Part shown: one piece after another, positions 23,669 through 33,469 of the stretch
Layout of the letters: every line of letters begins with the position of its first letter
How positions within the stretch are numbered: position 1 is the first letter of the stretch
Assembly: GCF_900176515.1 (NCBI RefSeq)
Contig: NZ_FWXV01000009.1
Span: 460,431-524,430 of the forward strand
Direction of reading: 5' to 3'
DNA from: Kibdelosporangium aridum
GTDB lineage: Bacteria > Actinomycetota > Actinomycetes > Mycobacteriales > Pseudonocardiaceae
DNA: 64,000 nucleotides
Notes under the pieces: generated by a model
Database searches by the model: none
Told to the model about the DNA's origin: nothing
What the model saw: the letters and a program-made list of their open reading frames with translations, nothing else
Made by a program: the position numbers and the translations under genes

Positions 23669-25575
23669 GCGAACCCATCGACGAAGATCTGGCGGCGCTG
23701 GCGCGCGCCCATGGCGTGGCCACCTGGTACGAGGACGCGGACCAGCGCCGGGTCGAAGTGGACCGTGCGGTCGTACTGGAAGTCCTCGAACAGCTCGAAG
23801 TGGACCCTGCCGCGCCCGCTGCCGCCACCGGCTTGCCGGACACGATCGTTGTCCGGCAAGGAACTCGGTACGAAACCGGTTCCGGACTGCTGCGCACCGA
23901 GGACGGCGCCCGGATCGGCATCACCGACCGGCTGCCCGCCGACCTTCCGTTGGGCTGGCACGTGTTGGAGGCCGAGGGCCGGGAAATCCCGCTCGCGGTG
24001 ACGCCCGCACGGATGCCGGACGTGCCGCGTGCGTGGGGCTGGATGCTCCAGCTCTACGCCGTGCACTCGCGCGAATCGTGGGGCATGGGTGATTACGGCG
24101 ACCTGGCGTCGTTTGCTCGTCAAGCCCAGGGACAGGGCGCGGGCGTGCTGCTGGTCAACCCGGTTCAGGCGATCGTGCCGACGTTGCCGGTCAACCGGTC
24201 GCCGTACTCGCCGTCCAGCCGCAGGTTCGCGAATCCCTTGTATATCAAGGTGACCGACACCGCGGAGTTCCATCGGGCGGACCCGTCGGTGCGTGCCCAA
24301 GTGCTTGCTTTGGCGCCGGGGCCACTCGGAGACCTGATCGACTACGATGTGGTCTGGGCGGCCAAGCTCGCCGCGCTGGAACTCCTGTGGCCCGGCGAGA
24401 TTCGCGATCTGGAACCCGGCCTGCGCGACTACGCGACCTTCTGCGCGTTGGCTGAGCGGCACGGCGGCGACTGGCGTGAGTGGCCCTCCTCGCTGCGGCA
24501 CCCGGACAGTCCCGGCGTTGCAGCCGCCCGCCGCGAACTCGCGCCGCGGGTGGCATTCCACGCGTGGCTTCAGGAAGTCTGCGAGGCACAGCTGGGCACG
24601 GCTCGTGCGGCCGCCAGTGACATGGCGGTCGGCATCATGCACGACTTGCCCGTCGGCGTGGATCCCGGCGGCGCGGACGCGTGGGCGCTGCAAGACGTCC
24701 TCGCGCCACGCGTCACCGTCGGCGCGCCGCCGGACGCGTTCAGCCAACAAGGCCAGGACTGGCGGCTGCCGCCGTGGCGTCCGGACAAGCTCGCCGCGGC
24801 GGGATACCAACCTTTCATCGAAGTTTTACGCAGTGTGCTCAAGCACGGCGACGGCATCCGAGTCGATCACGTCGCCGGACTGTGGCGGCTGTGGTGGATC
24901 CCGCCGGGCGAACCGCCGAGCCGTGGCACATACGTGCACTACGACTCCGAGGCGATGCTGGGCATCCTGGCGCTTGAGGCGCACCGTCACTCCGCCGTGG
25001 TGGTCGGTGAGGACCTCGGCACGGTCCAGCCGCACGTCACGCGGACGCTGCACGAGCGAGGGATGCTGTCCTCGGCCGTGCTGTACTTCCAGCGTGACTA
25101 TGAAGCCCCTGGTCACCCGTTTGTGCCTATCCGTTCGTGGGAACCCGCTTCCATGGCGAGCATTTCCACCCATGACCTGCCGACCGCCGCCGGATTCCTC
25201 GAGGCCGAGAACGTCCGGGTGCGCGCCAGGCTCGGACTGGTCGACGACGCGGAGAAGGAGTACGACCGGGTGGCTGCGGAACGGCGTGACTTGATCGACT
25301 TCTTGGTGAAAGAAGGCGTACTGGAGTCGCCAGACGCGGACGAAGGCGAGATCCTGGTCGCCATGCACGCAGTGCTCACCCGCGCCCGCAGCGCGCTGAT
25401 TCTCACATCACCCCCGGACGCACTCGGTGACCTGCGACAACCCAACCTGCCAGGAACGGTCGACGAGTACCCGAATTGGCGAATTCCGCTGCCTGTGCCG
25501 GTCGAGGAGTTGTTCTCCCAGCCCGGTGTCCAGCGGGTCGTGCACGCTCTGGGCCAGGGCGCGAACCCTGGGTGA
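23665..25575 (+). CDS. malQ: 4-alpha-glucanotransferase (amylomaltase), probable CTG start
   Basis: 636-residue GH77 enzyme that transfers maltosyl or longer units between alpha-1,4-glucans. Family motifs: VNPVQAIVPTLPVNRSPYSP, the nucleophile region GIRVDHVAGLWRLWWIP, VVGEDLGTVQPHV and the catalytic ISTHDLPT. The expected N-terminus is SEPIDEDLAALARAHGVATWY, and no ATG, GTG or TTG precedes it within 135 bases; CTG 23665 has GAGGGA 7 bases upstream and overlaps the previous stop. An in-frame GTG at 23524 would add 47 non-conserved residues. It heads a glucan/trehalose gene set with glgX, treY and treZ. Confidence 0.9.
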   Translation: MSEPIDEDLAALARAHGVATWYEDADQRRVEVDRAVVLEVLEQLEVDPAAPAAATGLPDTIVVRQGTRYETGSGLLRTEDGARIGITDRLPADLPLGWHVLEAEGREIPLAVTPARMPDVPRAWGWMLQLYAVHSRESWGMGDYGDLASFARQAQGQGAGVLLVNPVQAIVPTLPVNRSPYSPSSRRFANPLYIKVTDTAEFHRADPSVRAQVLALAPGPLGDLIDYDVVWAAKLAALELLWPGEIRDLEPGLRDYATFCALAERHGGDWREWPSSLRHPDSPGVAAARRELAPRVAFHAWLQEVCEAQLGTARAAASDMAVGIMHDLPVGVDPGGADAWALQDVLAPRVTVGAPPDAFSQQGQDWRLPPWRPDKLAAAGYQPFIEVLRSVLKHGDGIRVDHVAGLWRLWWIPPGEPPSRGTYVHYDSEAMLGILALEAHRHSAVVVGEDLGTVQPHVTRTLHERGMLSSAVLYFQRDYEAPGHPFVPIRSWEPASMASISTHDLPTAAGFLEAENVRVRARLGLVDDAEKEYDRVAAERRDLIDFLVKEGVLESPDADEGEILVAMHAVLTRARSALILTSPPDALGDLRQPNLPGTVDEYPNWRIPLPVPVEELFSQPGVQRVVHALGQGANPG

Positions 25576-25647
25576 CATCGCCGTGCCCGTGATGAGCACG
25601 GCGGCGACCTCTTCTAGGGTCGTCGCAAAGCAACACGAGGAGCGAGT

Positions 25648-27765
25648 GTGCGGCCCTGGCCCGGATCCCCTTACCCGCTCGGCGCCACGTATGACGGCGC
25701 CGGGACCAACTTCGCGCTGTTCTCCGAGGTGGCCGAGTTCGTCGAGCTATGCCTGATCGACGACGACGGCCGGGAGGCGCGTATCAAACTGCCTGAGGTG
25801 GACGGGTTCGTGCACCACGGCTACCTGCCGACCATCGGTCCAGGCCAGCTGTACGGCTACCGCGTGCATGGGCCGTACGACCCGGTCAACGGGATGCGGT
25901 GCAACCCGAACAAGCTGCTGCTCGACCCGTACGCCAAAGCGGTCGCGGGCAGCAACGTCGACTGGCACGAATCGCTGTTCGGGTACCCGTTCGGTCACCC
26001 GGACGAGCGCAATGACGCCGATTCGGCCGGGCATGTGCCGATGGCCGTGGTGGTCAGCCCGTATTTCGACTGGGGCAATGACCGGCACCCGAAGACGCCG
26101 TACAACGAGTCGGTCATCTACGAGACGCACGTCCGCGGCTTGACTCTTCAGCATCCGTTCGTGCCGGAGGAAATCCGTGGCACGTATGCGGGTCTTGCGC
26201 ACCCGGTGGTCATCGAACACCTCAAGAAGCTGGGCGTGACCGCGGTCGAACTGATGCCGGTGCACCAGTTCATCACCGACCACGCGCTGTCCGAGCGTGG
26301 CCTGCGCAACTACTGGGGCTACAACACGATCGGGTTCTTCGCGCCGCACTCCGCGTACTCGGCCGCCGGCCGGGGCAACCAGGTGCAGGAATTCAAGGCG
26401 ATGGTCCGCGACCTGCACGAAGCGGACATCGAGGTCATCCTGGACGTGGTCTACAACCACACCGCCGAGGGCAACCACCTCGGGCCGACGTTGTCCATGC
26501 GTGGCATCGACAACGAGGCGTACTACCGGCTCGTGGACGACGACCGCCGCTTCTACATGGACTACACCGGCACCGGGAACTCGCTGAACGTCCGCAACCC
26601 GCACACCCTGCAGCTGATCATGGACTCGTTGCGGTACTGGGTGACCGAGATGCACGTCGACGGGTTCCGGTTCGACCTCGCCGCGACGCTGGCCCGCGAG
26701 TTCTACGACGTGGACAGGCTGTCGGCGTTCTTCGACATCGTCCAGCAGGACCCGGTGATCAGCCAGGTCAAGCTGATCGCCGAGCCGTGGGACGTCGGTC
26801 CCGGTGGCTACCAGGTCGGCAACTTCCCTCCGTTGTGGACGGAGTGGAACGGGAAATTCCGCGACACCGTCCGGGATTTCTGGCGCGGGGAGCCTGCGAC
26901 GCTCGGCGAGTTCGCCTCCCGGATCACCGGATCGTCGGACCTGTACCAGGATGACGGGCGCAGGCCGTTCGCGTCGATCAACTTCGTCACCGCACACGAC
27001 GGCTTCACGTTGAACGACTTGGTGTCGTACAACGACAAGCACAACGAGGCCAACGGCGAGGAGAACCGCGACGGCGCCAACGACAACCGGTCGTGGAACT
27101 GCGGTGCCGAAGGCCAGACCGACGACCCCGAAGTCCTTTCCCTGCGGGCGAAGCAGCGCCGGAACATGATGGCCACACTGATGCTCTCGCAGGGCGTGCC
27201 GATGCTGCTGGCCGGCGACGAGATCGGCCGTACCCAGGGCGGGAACAACAACGCCTACTGCCAGGACAACGAGATCTCCTGGGTGGACTGGGAACGGGCC
27301 GAGGACTTCGCTGATCTCAAGGCGTTCACGTCCGCGCTGACCAAACTTCGCCGTGAGCACCCGGTGTTCCGGCGTCGCCGGTTCTTCGCCGGACGGCCGA
27401 TCCGCAAGGGCGACGAGCTGCGCGACATCGGCTGGTTCACCCCGTCCGGCCAGGAGATGACCGAACAGGACTGGGAATCCGGGTTCGGCCGGTGCATCGT
27501 GGTGTTCCTCAACGGCGAAGGCATCGCAGACCTCGACCAGCGCGGCGAACACGTCACCGACGACTCGTTCCTGATGTGCTTCAACGCCCATCACGAGGAC
27601 ATCGACGTGACACTGCCCAACGGCGACTACGCCGAGAACTGGACAGTTGTGGTGGACACCGCGACCGGTGAAGTCGAGGCCGGGCCGACCATTCCGGCCA
27701 AGTCCACGCTCAAGGTGGTTGCCAGGTCCCTGGTCGTGCTGCAACGAACCGAGGAAGAAGAGTAG
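25648..27765 (+). CDS. glgX: Glycogen debranching enzyme
   Basis: 705-residue GH13 isoamylase-type enzyme hydrolysing alpha-1,6 branches of glycogen or limit dextrin. An N-terminal CBM48-like domain (PYPLGATYDGAGTNFALFSE) precedes the (beta/alpha)8 barrel with DVVYNHTAEGN, the nucleophile region VDGFRFDLAATLARE, IAEPWDVGPGGYQVG and TAHDGFTL. GTG 25648 has GAGGAGCGA just upstream. treY begins on the next base after its stop, so the genes form one operon that turns glycogen into linear chains for trehalose synthesis. Confidence 0.93.
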   Translation: MRPWPGSPYPLGATYDGAGTNFALFSEVAEFVELCLIDDDGREARIKLPEVDGFVHHGYLPTIGPGQLYGYRVHGPYDPVNGMRCNPNKLLLDPYAKAVAGSNVDWHESLFGYPFGHPDERNDADSAGHVPMAVVVSPYFDWGNDRHPKTPYNESVIYETHVRGLTLQHPFVPEEIRGTYAGLAHPVVIEHLKKLGVTAVELMPVHQFITDHALSERGLRNYWGYNTIGFFAPHSAYSAAGRGNQVQEFKAMVRDLHEADIEVILDVVYNHTAEGNHLGPTLSMRGIDNEAYYRLVDDDRRFYMDYTGTGNSLNVRNPHTLQLIMDSLRYWVTEMHVDGFRFDLAATLAREFYDVDRLSAFFDIVQQDPVISQVKLIAEPWDVGPGGYQVGNFPPLWTEWNGKFRDTVRDFWRGEPATLGEFASRITGSSDLYQDDGRRPFASINFVTAHDGFTLNDLVSYNDKHNEANGEENRDGANDNRSWNCGAEGQTDDPEVLSLRAKQRRNMMATLMLSQGVPMLLAGDEIGRTQGGNNNAYCQDNEISWVDWERAEDFADLKAFTSALTKLRREHPVFRRRRFFAGRPIRKGDELRDIGWFTPSGQEMTEQDWESGFGRCIVVFLNGEGIADLDQRGEHVTDDSFLMCFNAHHEDIDVTLPNGDYAENWTVVVDTATGEVEAGPTIPAKSTLKVVARSLVVLQRTEEEE

Positions 27766-29943
27766 ATGATCCCCAGCTCCACCTACCGGCTGCAGCTCGG
27801 GCCGGACATGACGTTCGAGCATGTCGCCGAGATCGCGGACTACCTTGCCGCGCTGGGCGTCGGCGCGGTGTACGCCTCGCCGGTGCTTGCCGCGACGCCG
27901 GGTTCCACGCACGGCTACGACGTGGTGGACCCGACCGTCGCGAGCTCGGTGCTCGGCGGCGAGGACGCGCGGATGCGTCTGGTCGGTGAGCTGCAGGAGC
28001 TGGAGCTGGGACTGGTCATCGACCTCGTGCCCAACCACATGGGCATCGCCGATCCGCCGTCGAACCGGTGGTGGTGGGACGTGCTGGCCAACGGCCGGTC
28101 GTCGCAGTACGCGACGTTCTTCGACATCGACTGGGACGCCGGGCCGGTCCTCGTGCCCGTACTCGGATCCGACTCGCTCGACGATCTGTCCATTGTGGAT
28201 GACGAGCTGCGGTACTTCGATCACCGGTTCCCCCTCGCCGAGGGGACTTCCGGTGGAACGCCGCAGGAGGTCCACGAACGCCAGCACTACCGGCTGGTCA
28301 ACTGGCGCAGGGGCAACTCCGAGCTGAACTACCGGCGGTTCTTCGACATCACCACGCTCGCCGCCGTGCGGGTGGAGGACCCTGTGGTGTTCGAGGCGAC
28401 GCATTCGGCCGTGCTGCGGTGGATCTCGAACCTGGAGGTCACCGGGCTGCGGATCGATCACCCGGACGGCCTGGCCAATCCGGGGGAGTACCTGCGGCGG
28501 TTGCGCGAGGCGGCACCGTCGGCGTGGATCGTGGTGGAGAAGATCCTTGGCCCGGACGAGACTCTGCCGTCGACGTGGCCCGTGCACGGTACCACCGGCT
28601 ATGACAAGCTTCGCCTTGTCTGCGGGCTGTTCATCGACCAGGCCGCTGAGGCGAAGTTCTCGGAGCTGGCAGGCAACCAGGACCTGCTCGCGATGGAGCT
28701 GGACCGCAAGCGCTGGGTTGCCGAGAACCTGCTGCGTGCCGAGGTTCGCCGGATCTCGCGGCTCGGTGTCGACGAGAACGACGTCATCTCCTTCCTGCCA
28801 CGGTTCCCGGTCTACCGGTCCTATGTGGCCGATGGGGTGATGCAGAACCTGCCGCCTGGTGCGATTGCTGAGCGGATGCTGGCCGAACCCGGCGGCGAGT
28901 TGACCTCCCGCGTCGAGCAGACCGCGGCGATGGTGATGGCCAAGGGCGTCGAGGACACGACTTTCTACCGGTACAACCGGTTCGTCGCGTTGAACGAGGT
29001 CGGCAGCGACCCCGGGCGCTTCGGCGTGTCGGTGGAGGAATTCCACGGCAAGGTGGCGTCGGCCACCGAGACGAGCATGACCGCACTGTCCACACACGAC
29101 ACCAAGCGGTCCGAGGACGTCCGGGCCCGGCTCGCGGTGCTGTCGGAGATCCCGGACGAGTTCGCCGATCTGGTGCAGCGGTGGACGGCGAAGGCCGGCT
29201 TGTCCGAACCGACGCTCAACCTGTTGGCGTGGCAGACGGTCGTGGGCGCGTGGCCGATCAGCGAGTCCCGGCTCGCCGCGTATCTGGAGAAAGCCTCGCG
29301 GGAAGCCAAGATCGCCACGAGCTGGACCGACCGCAACGCCGAGTTCGACGCCGAAGTCGCCGCGTGGCCTGGACGCGTGCTCGCCGAACTGGGCTCGGAG
29401 ATCGAGGAGTTCGTCTCGCGGGTACGCGGCCCGGGGTGGTCGAACTCGTTGGGACAGAAGCTCGTCCAGTTGGCGATGCCCGGCGTGCCCGACGTCTACC
29501 AGGGCACCGAGCTGTGGGACTACTCGCTGGTGGACCCGGACAACCGGCGGCCGGTGGACTTCGAACTGCGCCGCGAGATCCTGGCCGAGATCGAGGACAC
29601 ACCGCCGCCGATCGACGAGTCCGGCGCGGCCAAACTCCACGTGGTGTCCCGGATTTTGCGGCTGCGGTGGGAACGTCCCGAGTTGTTCACCGGCTACACG
29701 CCAGTTTCGGCCTCAGGTCCTGCGGCGGATCACCTGATCGGGTTCGCACGTAACGGCCTTGTCGCGGCGGCGACCCGGCTGCCCATCGGGTTGGAGCGGT
29801 CCGGCGGTTGGCGTGACACCGTTCTTACGTTGGACGGGGAGTGGTCCGACGCGTTGACGGATCGGTCGCATTTCGGCGATGTCGAGGTTGCCGAGTTGTT
29901 CTTCCAGTATCCGGTGGCGTTGTTGGTTCGGAGCGGCCAGTGA
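27766..29943 (+). CDS. treY: Maltooligosyltrehalose synthase
   Basis: 725-residue GH13 enzyme converting the reducing-end alpha-1,4 linkage of maltodextrins into an alpha,alpha-1,1 linkage. Motifs: IPSSTYRLQLGPDMTFEH, GAVYASPVLAATPGSTHGYDV, VPNHMGIADP, GLRIDHPDGLANP (nucleophile), VVEKILGPDE and LSTHDTKRSED. ATG 27766 immediately follows the glgX stop, with GAGGAAGAAGAG as ribosome site inside glgX. The next gene, treZ, overlaps its stop by GTGA, so the TreY-TreZ pathway enzymes are coupled. Confidence 0.94.
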   Translation: MIPSSTYRLQLGPDMTFEHVAEIADYLAALGVGAVYASPVLAATPGSTHGYDVVDPTVASSVLGGEDARMRLVGELQELELGLVIDLVPNHMGIADPPSNRWWWDVLANGRSSQYATFFDIDWDAGPVLVPVLGSDSLDDLSIVDDELRYFDHRFPLAEGTSGGTPQEVHERQHYRLVNWRRGNSELNYRRFFDITTLAAVRVEDPVVFEATHSAVLRWISNLEVTGLRIDHPDGLANPGEYLRRLREAAPSAWIVVEKILGPDETLPSTWPVHGTTGYDKLRLVCGLFIDQAAEAKFSELAGNQDLLAMELDRKRWVAENLLRAEVRRISRLGVDENDVISFLPRFPVYRSYVADGVMQNLPPGAIAERMLAEPGGELTSRVEQTAAMVMAKGVEDTTFYRYNRFVALNEVGSDPGRFGVSVEEFHGKVASATETSMTALSTHDTKRSEDVRARLAVLSEIPDEFADLVQRWTAKAGLSEPTLNLLAWQTVVGAWPISESRLAAYLEKASREAKIATSWTDRNAEFDAEVAAWPGRVLAELGSEIEEFVSRVRGPGWSNSLGQKLVQLAMPGVPDVYQGTELWDYSLVDPDNRRPVDFELRREILAEIEDTPPPIDESGAAKLHVVSRILRLRWERPELFTGYTPVSASGPAADHLIGFARNGLVAAATRLPIGLERSGGWRDTVLTLDGEWSDALTDRSHFGDVEVAELFFQYPVALLVRSGQ

Positions 29944-31625
29944 CTTTTTCGGTGTGGGCGCCGGGCAAGTCCCGGGTCCGGGTGCGGGTCGACGGCGAGT
30001 TCCACCCGATGACCGAGGAGTCTGGCGGCTGGTGGCACGCCGACGTCCCGGGGACGAACTACTCGTTCTTCGTGGACGACGATGAGACCCCGTTGCCGGA
30101 CCCGCGCTCGCTGCGTCAGCCGGAAGGCGTTTTCGGGCCGTCCCAGGTCTACGACCACAGTGCTTTTGCGTGGACCGATCAGGCGTGGACGGGCCGCGCG
30201 TTGCCCGGAAGCGTGCTGTACGAGCTGCACATCGGGACTTTCACGCCGGAAGGCACGTTCGATTCGGCGATCGGCAGGCTTGATCACCTGGTGGATCTGG
30301 GCATCGACTTGGTCGAGGTGATGCCCGTCAACTCGTTCGACGGCACCACAGGATGGGGCTATGACGGCGTTCTGTGGGGCGCGGTGCATGAGCCTTACGG
30401 CGGGCCGGACGGGTTCAAGCGTTTTGTCGACGCGGCGCATGCTCGTGGCCTCGGTGTGGTTCTGGACGTGGTCTACAACCACATGGGGCCTTCCGGCGCC
30501 TTCCTCGACCGGTTCGGGCCCTACTTCGCCGGGCGCAACCTCTGGGGACCGGCCCTGAACGTGACCGGCCCTGGCTCCGACGAGGTCCGCCGGTACGTGC
30601 TCGACAACGCCTTGATGTGGTTTCGGGACTTCCACGTCGACGCGCTGCGGCTGGACGCCATTCACGCCATTTTGGACACTCGGGCCACGCACATCCTCGA
30701 GGAAATGGCCCAGGAAGTCGACGCGCTGTCGGCTGGGCTGCGGCGGCCGTTGTCGTTGATCGCCGAGTCCGATTTGAACGATCCTCGGCACGTCACGCCT
30801 CGCGCGGCCGGTGGTTACGGCCTCGCGGCACAGTGGTGCGACGATCTGCACCACGCGCTGCACGTGTTCATGACCGGCGAAACACAGGGCTACTACAAGG
30901 ATTTCGGCGCGCCCAACGCCCTGAAGACCACACTGGAGAACGCTTTTTTCCATGCTGGAACATGGTCGTCGTTCCGTGACCGCACGCATGGCCGTCCGAT
31001 CGACAAGTCCGTGACGCCAGGCCACCGGTTCCTGTGTTTCCTGCAGAACCACGACCAGATCGGCAACCGCGCCACGGGCGACCGGATGTCCGCGTCCGTC
31101 TCGCCGGGTGTGCTCGCGTGCGGTGCCGCGATCATGTTCTGCTCTCCCTACACCCCAATGGTTTTCATGGGTGAGGAGTGGGCGGCTTCGACGCCGTGGC
31201 AGTTCTTCGCGTCCTTTCCCGATCCCGGGTTGGCCGAGGCGGTCCGGACCGGTCGCCGTAAGGAGTTCGCCGAACACGGCTGGGGTGAATCCGAGGTCCC
31301 TGACCCGATTGACCCGCAGACGGTGGTGAACTCCCGGCTGGACTGGTCCGAACTAGACAGTCCGGTGCACGCTTCCATGCTGGACTTGTACAAGTCACTG
31401 ATCGCGTTGCGGCGCAAGCATCCTGAGTTGTCAGATCCGCGGCTGGACAAGTTCTCCGTCGAGCAGGACGACCGGGTGGTGACCTTGCACCGCGGCCGGA
31501 TCACACTCGTCTGCAACCTGGGCACGACCGACGTTCAGCGCCCGCCGGGCGAAGTGCTGCTTTCGTCCCCAGGGGTCCGCGGTGACGTGGTTGCGCCGGA
31601 GAGCTTCGCCATCGTCATCCACTGA
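29940..31625 (+). CDS. treZ: Maltooligosyltrehalose trehalohydrolase
   Basis: 561-residue GH13 enzyme that releases trehalose from maltooligosyltrehalose made by TreY. TFSVWAPGKSRVRVRVDG is the N-terminal CBM48-like domain; the barrel shows MPVNSFDGTTGWGYDGV, DVVYNHMGPSG, DALRLDAIHAI (nucleophile), LIAESDLND and FLQNHDQIGNR. GTG 29940 overlaps the treY stop (GTGA); an upstream extension of the frame lies wholly in treY and is rejected. It is the last gene of the trehalose operon. Confidence 0.94.
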   Translation: MTFSVWAPGKSRVRVRVDGEFHPMTEESGGWWHADVPGTNYSFFVDDDETPLPDPRSLRQPEGVFGPSQVYDHSAFAWTDQAWTGRALPGSVLYELHIGTFTPEGTFDSAIGRLDHLVDLGIDLVEVMPVNSFDGTTGWGYDGVLWGAVHEPYGGPDGFKRFVDAAHARGLGVVLDVVYNHMGPSGAFLDRFGPYFAGRNLWGPALNVTGPGSDEVRRYVLDNALMWFRDFHVDALRLDAIHAILDTRATHILEEMAQEVDALSAGLRRPLSLIAESDLNDPRHVTPRAAGGYGLAAQWCDDLHHALHVFMTGETQGYYKDFGAPNALKTTLENAFFHAGTWSSFRDRTHGRPIDKSVTPGHRFLCFLQNHDQIGNRATGDRMSASVSPGVLACGAAIMFCSPYTPMVFMGEEWAASTPWQFFASFPDPGLAEAVRTGRRKEFAEHGWGESEVPDPIDPQTVVNSRLDWSELDSPVHASMLDLYKSLIALRRKHPELSDPRLDKFSVEQDDRVVTLHRGRITLVCNLGTTDVQRPPGEVLLSSPGVRGDVVAPESFAIVIH

Positions 31626-31659
31626 AGGCATCCGTGCGGGCCTGGGGGACCGACGTCTA

Positions 31660-31687
31660 TTGTCGGATGTAGTAGGTCTGCTACATT
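31660..31687 (+). promoter_or_regulatory. ABC-operon promoter with embedded operator
   Basis: TTGTCG (31660-31665), 16 bases, TACATT (31682-31687). An inverted repeat ATGTAGTA (31667-31674) / TGCTACAT (31679-31686), 7 of 8 bp plus one G-T, lies between and over these elements, so a bound repressor would block the polymerase. The XRE protein encoded at 33469 is the likely ligand. Confidence 0.5.
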
Positions 31688-31718
31688 TCGATGGAGACGT
31701 TCGACCAGGAGGATCCTG

Positions 31719-32621
31719 ATGATGGGGGATGACCTCGTGCTTGACGTACGCGACTTACGCATGCGGTACGGCACGAACGATGTGCTGAAAGGCGTGAACT
31801 TCCACGCCTGTCGCGGGGAGGTGCTGGCCTTGCTCGGCCCGAACGGCGCGGGCAAGACCACGACGATCGAGATCCTCGAAGGCTTCCGGATGCGGTCCGC
31901 GGGCGAGGTGTCGGTACTGGGGGTGGACCCCGCGCACGCCGACGAAGCGTGGCGGGCGCGGCTCGGGGTGGTCCTGCAGTCCTGGCGTGACCACGGGAAA
32001 TGGCGGGTCCGGGACCTGCTGGCGCACATCGGCAGCTTCTACGAGCCGTACCAGAAGCCGTGGGACACCGACGAGTTGGTCGAGGCGGTCGGCCTGACCG
32101 AGCACGCCCGCAAGCGGGTGATGAGCCTGTCCGGTGGCCAGCGGCGGCGGCTTGACGTGGCTGTCGGCATTGTGGGCCGTCCTGACCTGCTGTTCCTCGA
32201 CGAGCCGACGGTTGGTTTCGACCCGGCTGCCAGGCGGGAGTTCCACGACCTGGTGCACCGGCTGTCCGACGACGAGGACACCACGATCCTGCTTACGACG
32301 CACGACCTGGCCGAAGCGGAGAAGCTGGCGGACCGGATCCTGATCCTCGCCGGTGGCCGTGTGATCGCCGACGGGTCGGCGGATCAGTTGTCGCTGCAGA
32401 TGTCCACTGAGTCGGAAGTGAAGTGGACGCTGCACGGCCAGCGTTACGTGCACGCGACGACGGAAGCGACCAAGTTCGTGCACGACCTGTTCAAACAGCA
32501 CGGTGACGACATCGGTGACCTTGAGGTGCGCCGCGGCAGCCTCGAGGACACATACATGGCCATGGTGGTGGCTTTCGAATCCGGCCAAGCCGAGCGTGAG
32601 TTCGTGGAGGTGACCCGATGA
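31719..32621 (+). CDS. ABC transporter ATP-binding protein
   Basis: 300 residues with Walker A GPNGAGKTT, Q-loop in VVLQSW, signature LSGGQRRRLDVAVGI, Walker B LLFLDEPT and the switch histidine in LLTTHD. It energises the ABC-2 type permease encoded by the next gene, with which it shares an ATGA overlap. AGGAGG lies 7 bases before ATG 31719 (a second ATG follows directly). The C-terminal ~75 residues form an accessory domain seen in drug/lipid exporter ATPases. The cargo is unknown. Confidence 0.9.
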   Translation: MMGDDLVLDVRDLRMRYGTNDVLKGVNFHACRGEVLALLGPNGAGKTTTIEILEGFRMRSAGEVSVLGVDPAHADEAWRARLGVVLQSWRDHGKWRVRDLLAHIGSFYEPYQKPWDTDELVEAVGLTEHARKRVMSLSGGQRRRLDVAVGIVGRPDLLFLDEPTVGFDPAARREFHDLVHRLSDDEDTTILLTTHDLAEAEKLADRILILAGGRVIADGSADQLSLQMSTESEVKWTLHGQRYVHATTEATKFVHDLFKQHGDDIGDLEVRRGSLEDTYMAMVVAFESGQAEREFVEVTR

Positions 32622-33469
32622 ACCCGCTGGCGGCGGCCGCCAGGGCCGGGTTGCGCCGTGGCGTGATCGAGTTCAAGCAGTCGTTCATCACCGCGCAGGA
32701 CCTGGTCGGCCTGGTGGTGCCGAACCTGATCCTGATCATCGTGATGATCTTCATGCGCGGCTCGACGGTTGGCACGACCGGGTTTTCCCTCGGCACGATG
32801 TCGTTGAGCGGTGTGCTCGGAATGAGCGTCGCGTTCAGCGGCATGATGACCGTGATGCAGCACCTCACGATCGAACGCGAGGACGGCACACTGCTGCGTG
32901 CGAAGGCGCTCCCGAACGGGATGTTCGGCTACCTCGTCGGCAAGGTCGTTGTCGTGTCCGGACTGACGGTGGTCGGACTGCTGGCGATCCTGATTCCTGG
33001 GTTGTTCCTCTTCGACGGTCTCGCGTTCGATACGGTCGGTTCGTGGCTGACATTGATCTGGGTGCTCGTGCTCGGGCTGATGGCGACGATGCCGATCGGC
33101 GCGGTGCTCGGTTCGATGTTCTCCAACCCGCGCAACGCGGGCGTGACGATGCTCCCGGTGATGGGCCTGGTCGCGATCTCGGGGATCTTCGTCCCGCTGA
33201 CGGAGATGGCGAGCTGGCTGCAGCCGATCGGGCAGCTGTTCCCGATTTACTGGCTGGGCTTGGGAATGCGGTCGGCGTTGCTGCCTGACCAGCTTGTCGT
33301 GGTGGAGATCGGCCAGTCGTGGCGGCACCTGGAAACGGTCGGTGTGCTTGGTGCGTGGGCGATCGCCGGCTTCATCGTGGCGCCGATCATCCTGCGCCGG
33401 ATGGCCCGCCGTGAGTCGGGTGCGGCCCTGGCCCAGCGTCGTGAGAAGGCACTGCAGAGGATCACCTGA
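32618..33469 (+). CDS. ABC-2 type transporter permease
   Basis: 283 residues with six hydrophobic segments, for example LVGLVVPNLILIIVMIFM, VVSGLTVVGLLAILIPGLFLF, LIWVLVLGLMATMPIGAVLG and GVLGAWAIAGFIVAPIIL. The conserved loop IFVPLTEMASWLQPIGQLFPIYWL is typical of ABC-2 exporters. It overlaps the ATPase gene by 4 bases and touches the XRE gene by one base, so the three genes form an operon. The exporter may handle an antibiotic or lipid; this is inference. Confidence 0.88.
   Translation: MNPLAAAARAGLRRGVIEFKQSFITAQDLVGLVVPNLILIIVMIFMRGSTVGTTGFSLGTMSLSGVLGMSVAFSGMMTVMQHLTIEREDGTLLRAKALPNGMFGYLVGKVVVVSGLTVVGLLAILIPGLFLFDGLAFDTVGSWLTLIWVLVLGLMATMPIGAVLGSMFSNPRNAGVTMLPVMGLVAISGIFVPLTEMASWLQPIGQLFPIYWLGLGMRSALLPDQLVVVEIGQSWRHLETVGVLGAWAIAGFIVAPIILRRMARRESGAALAQRREKALQRIT

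Noticed and set aside
25747..29640. A 1297-codon open frame antisense to glgX and treY.
   Set aside because: Its translation is rich in Arg/Val/His/Asp with no domain signal, and it mirrors two well-supported GH13 genes; long antisense frames are expected from high third-position GC.
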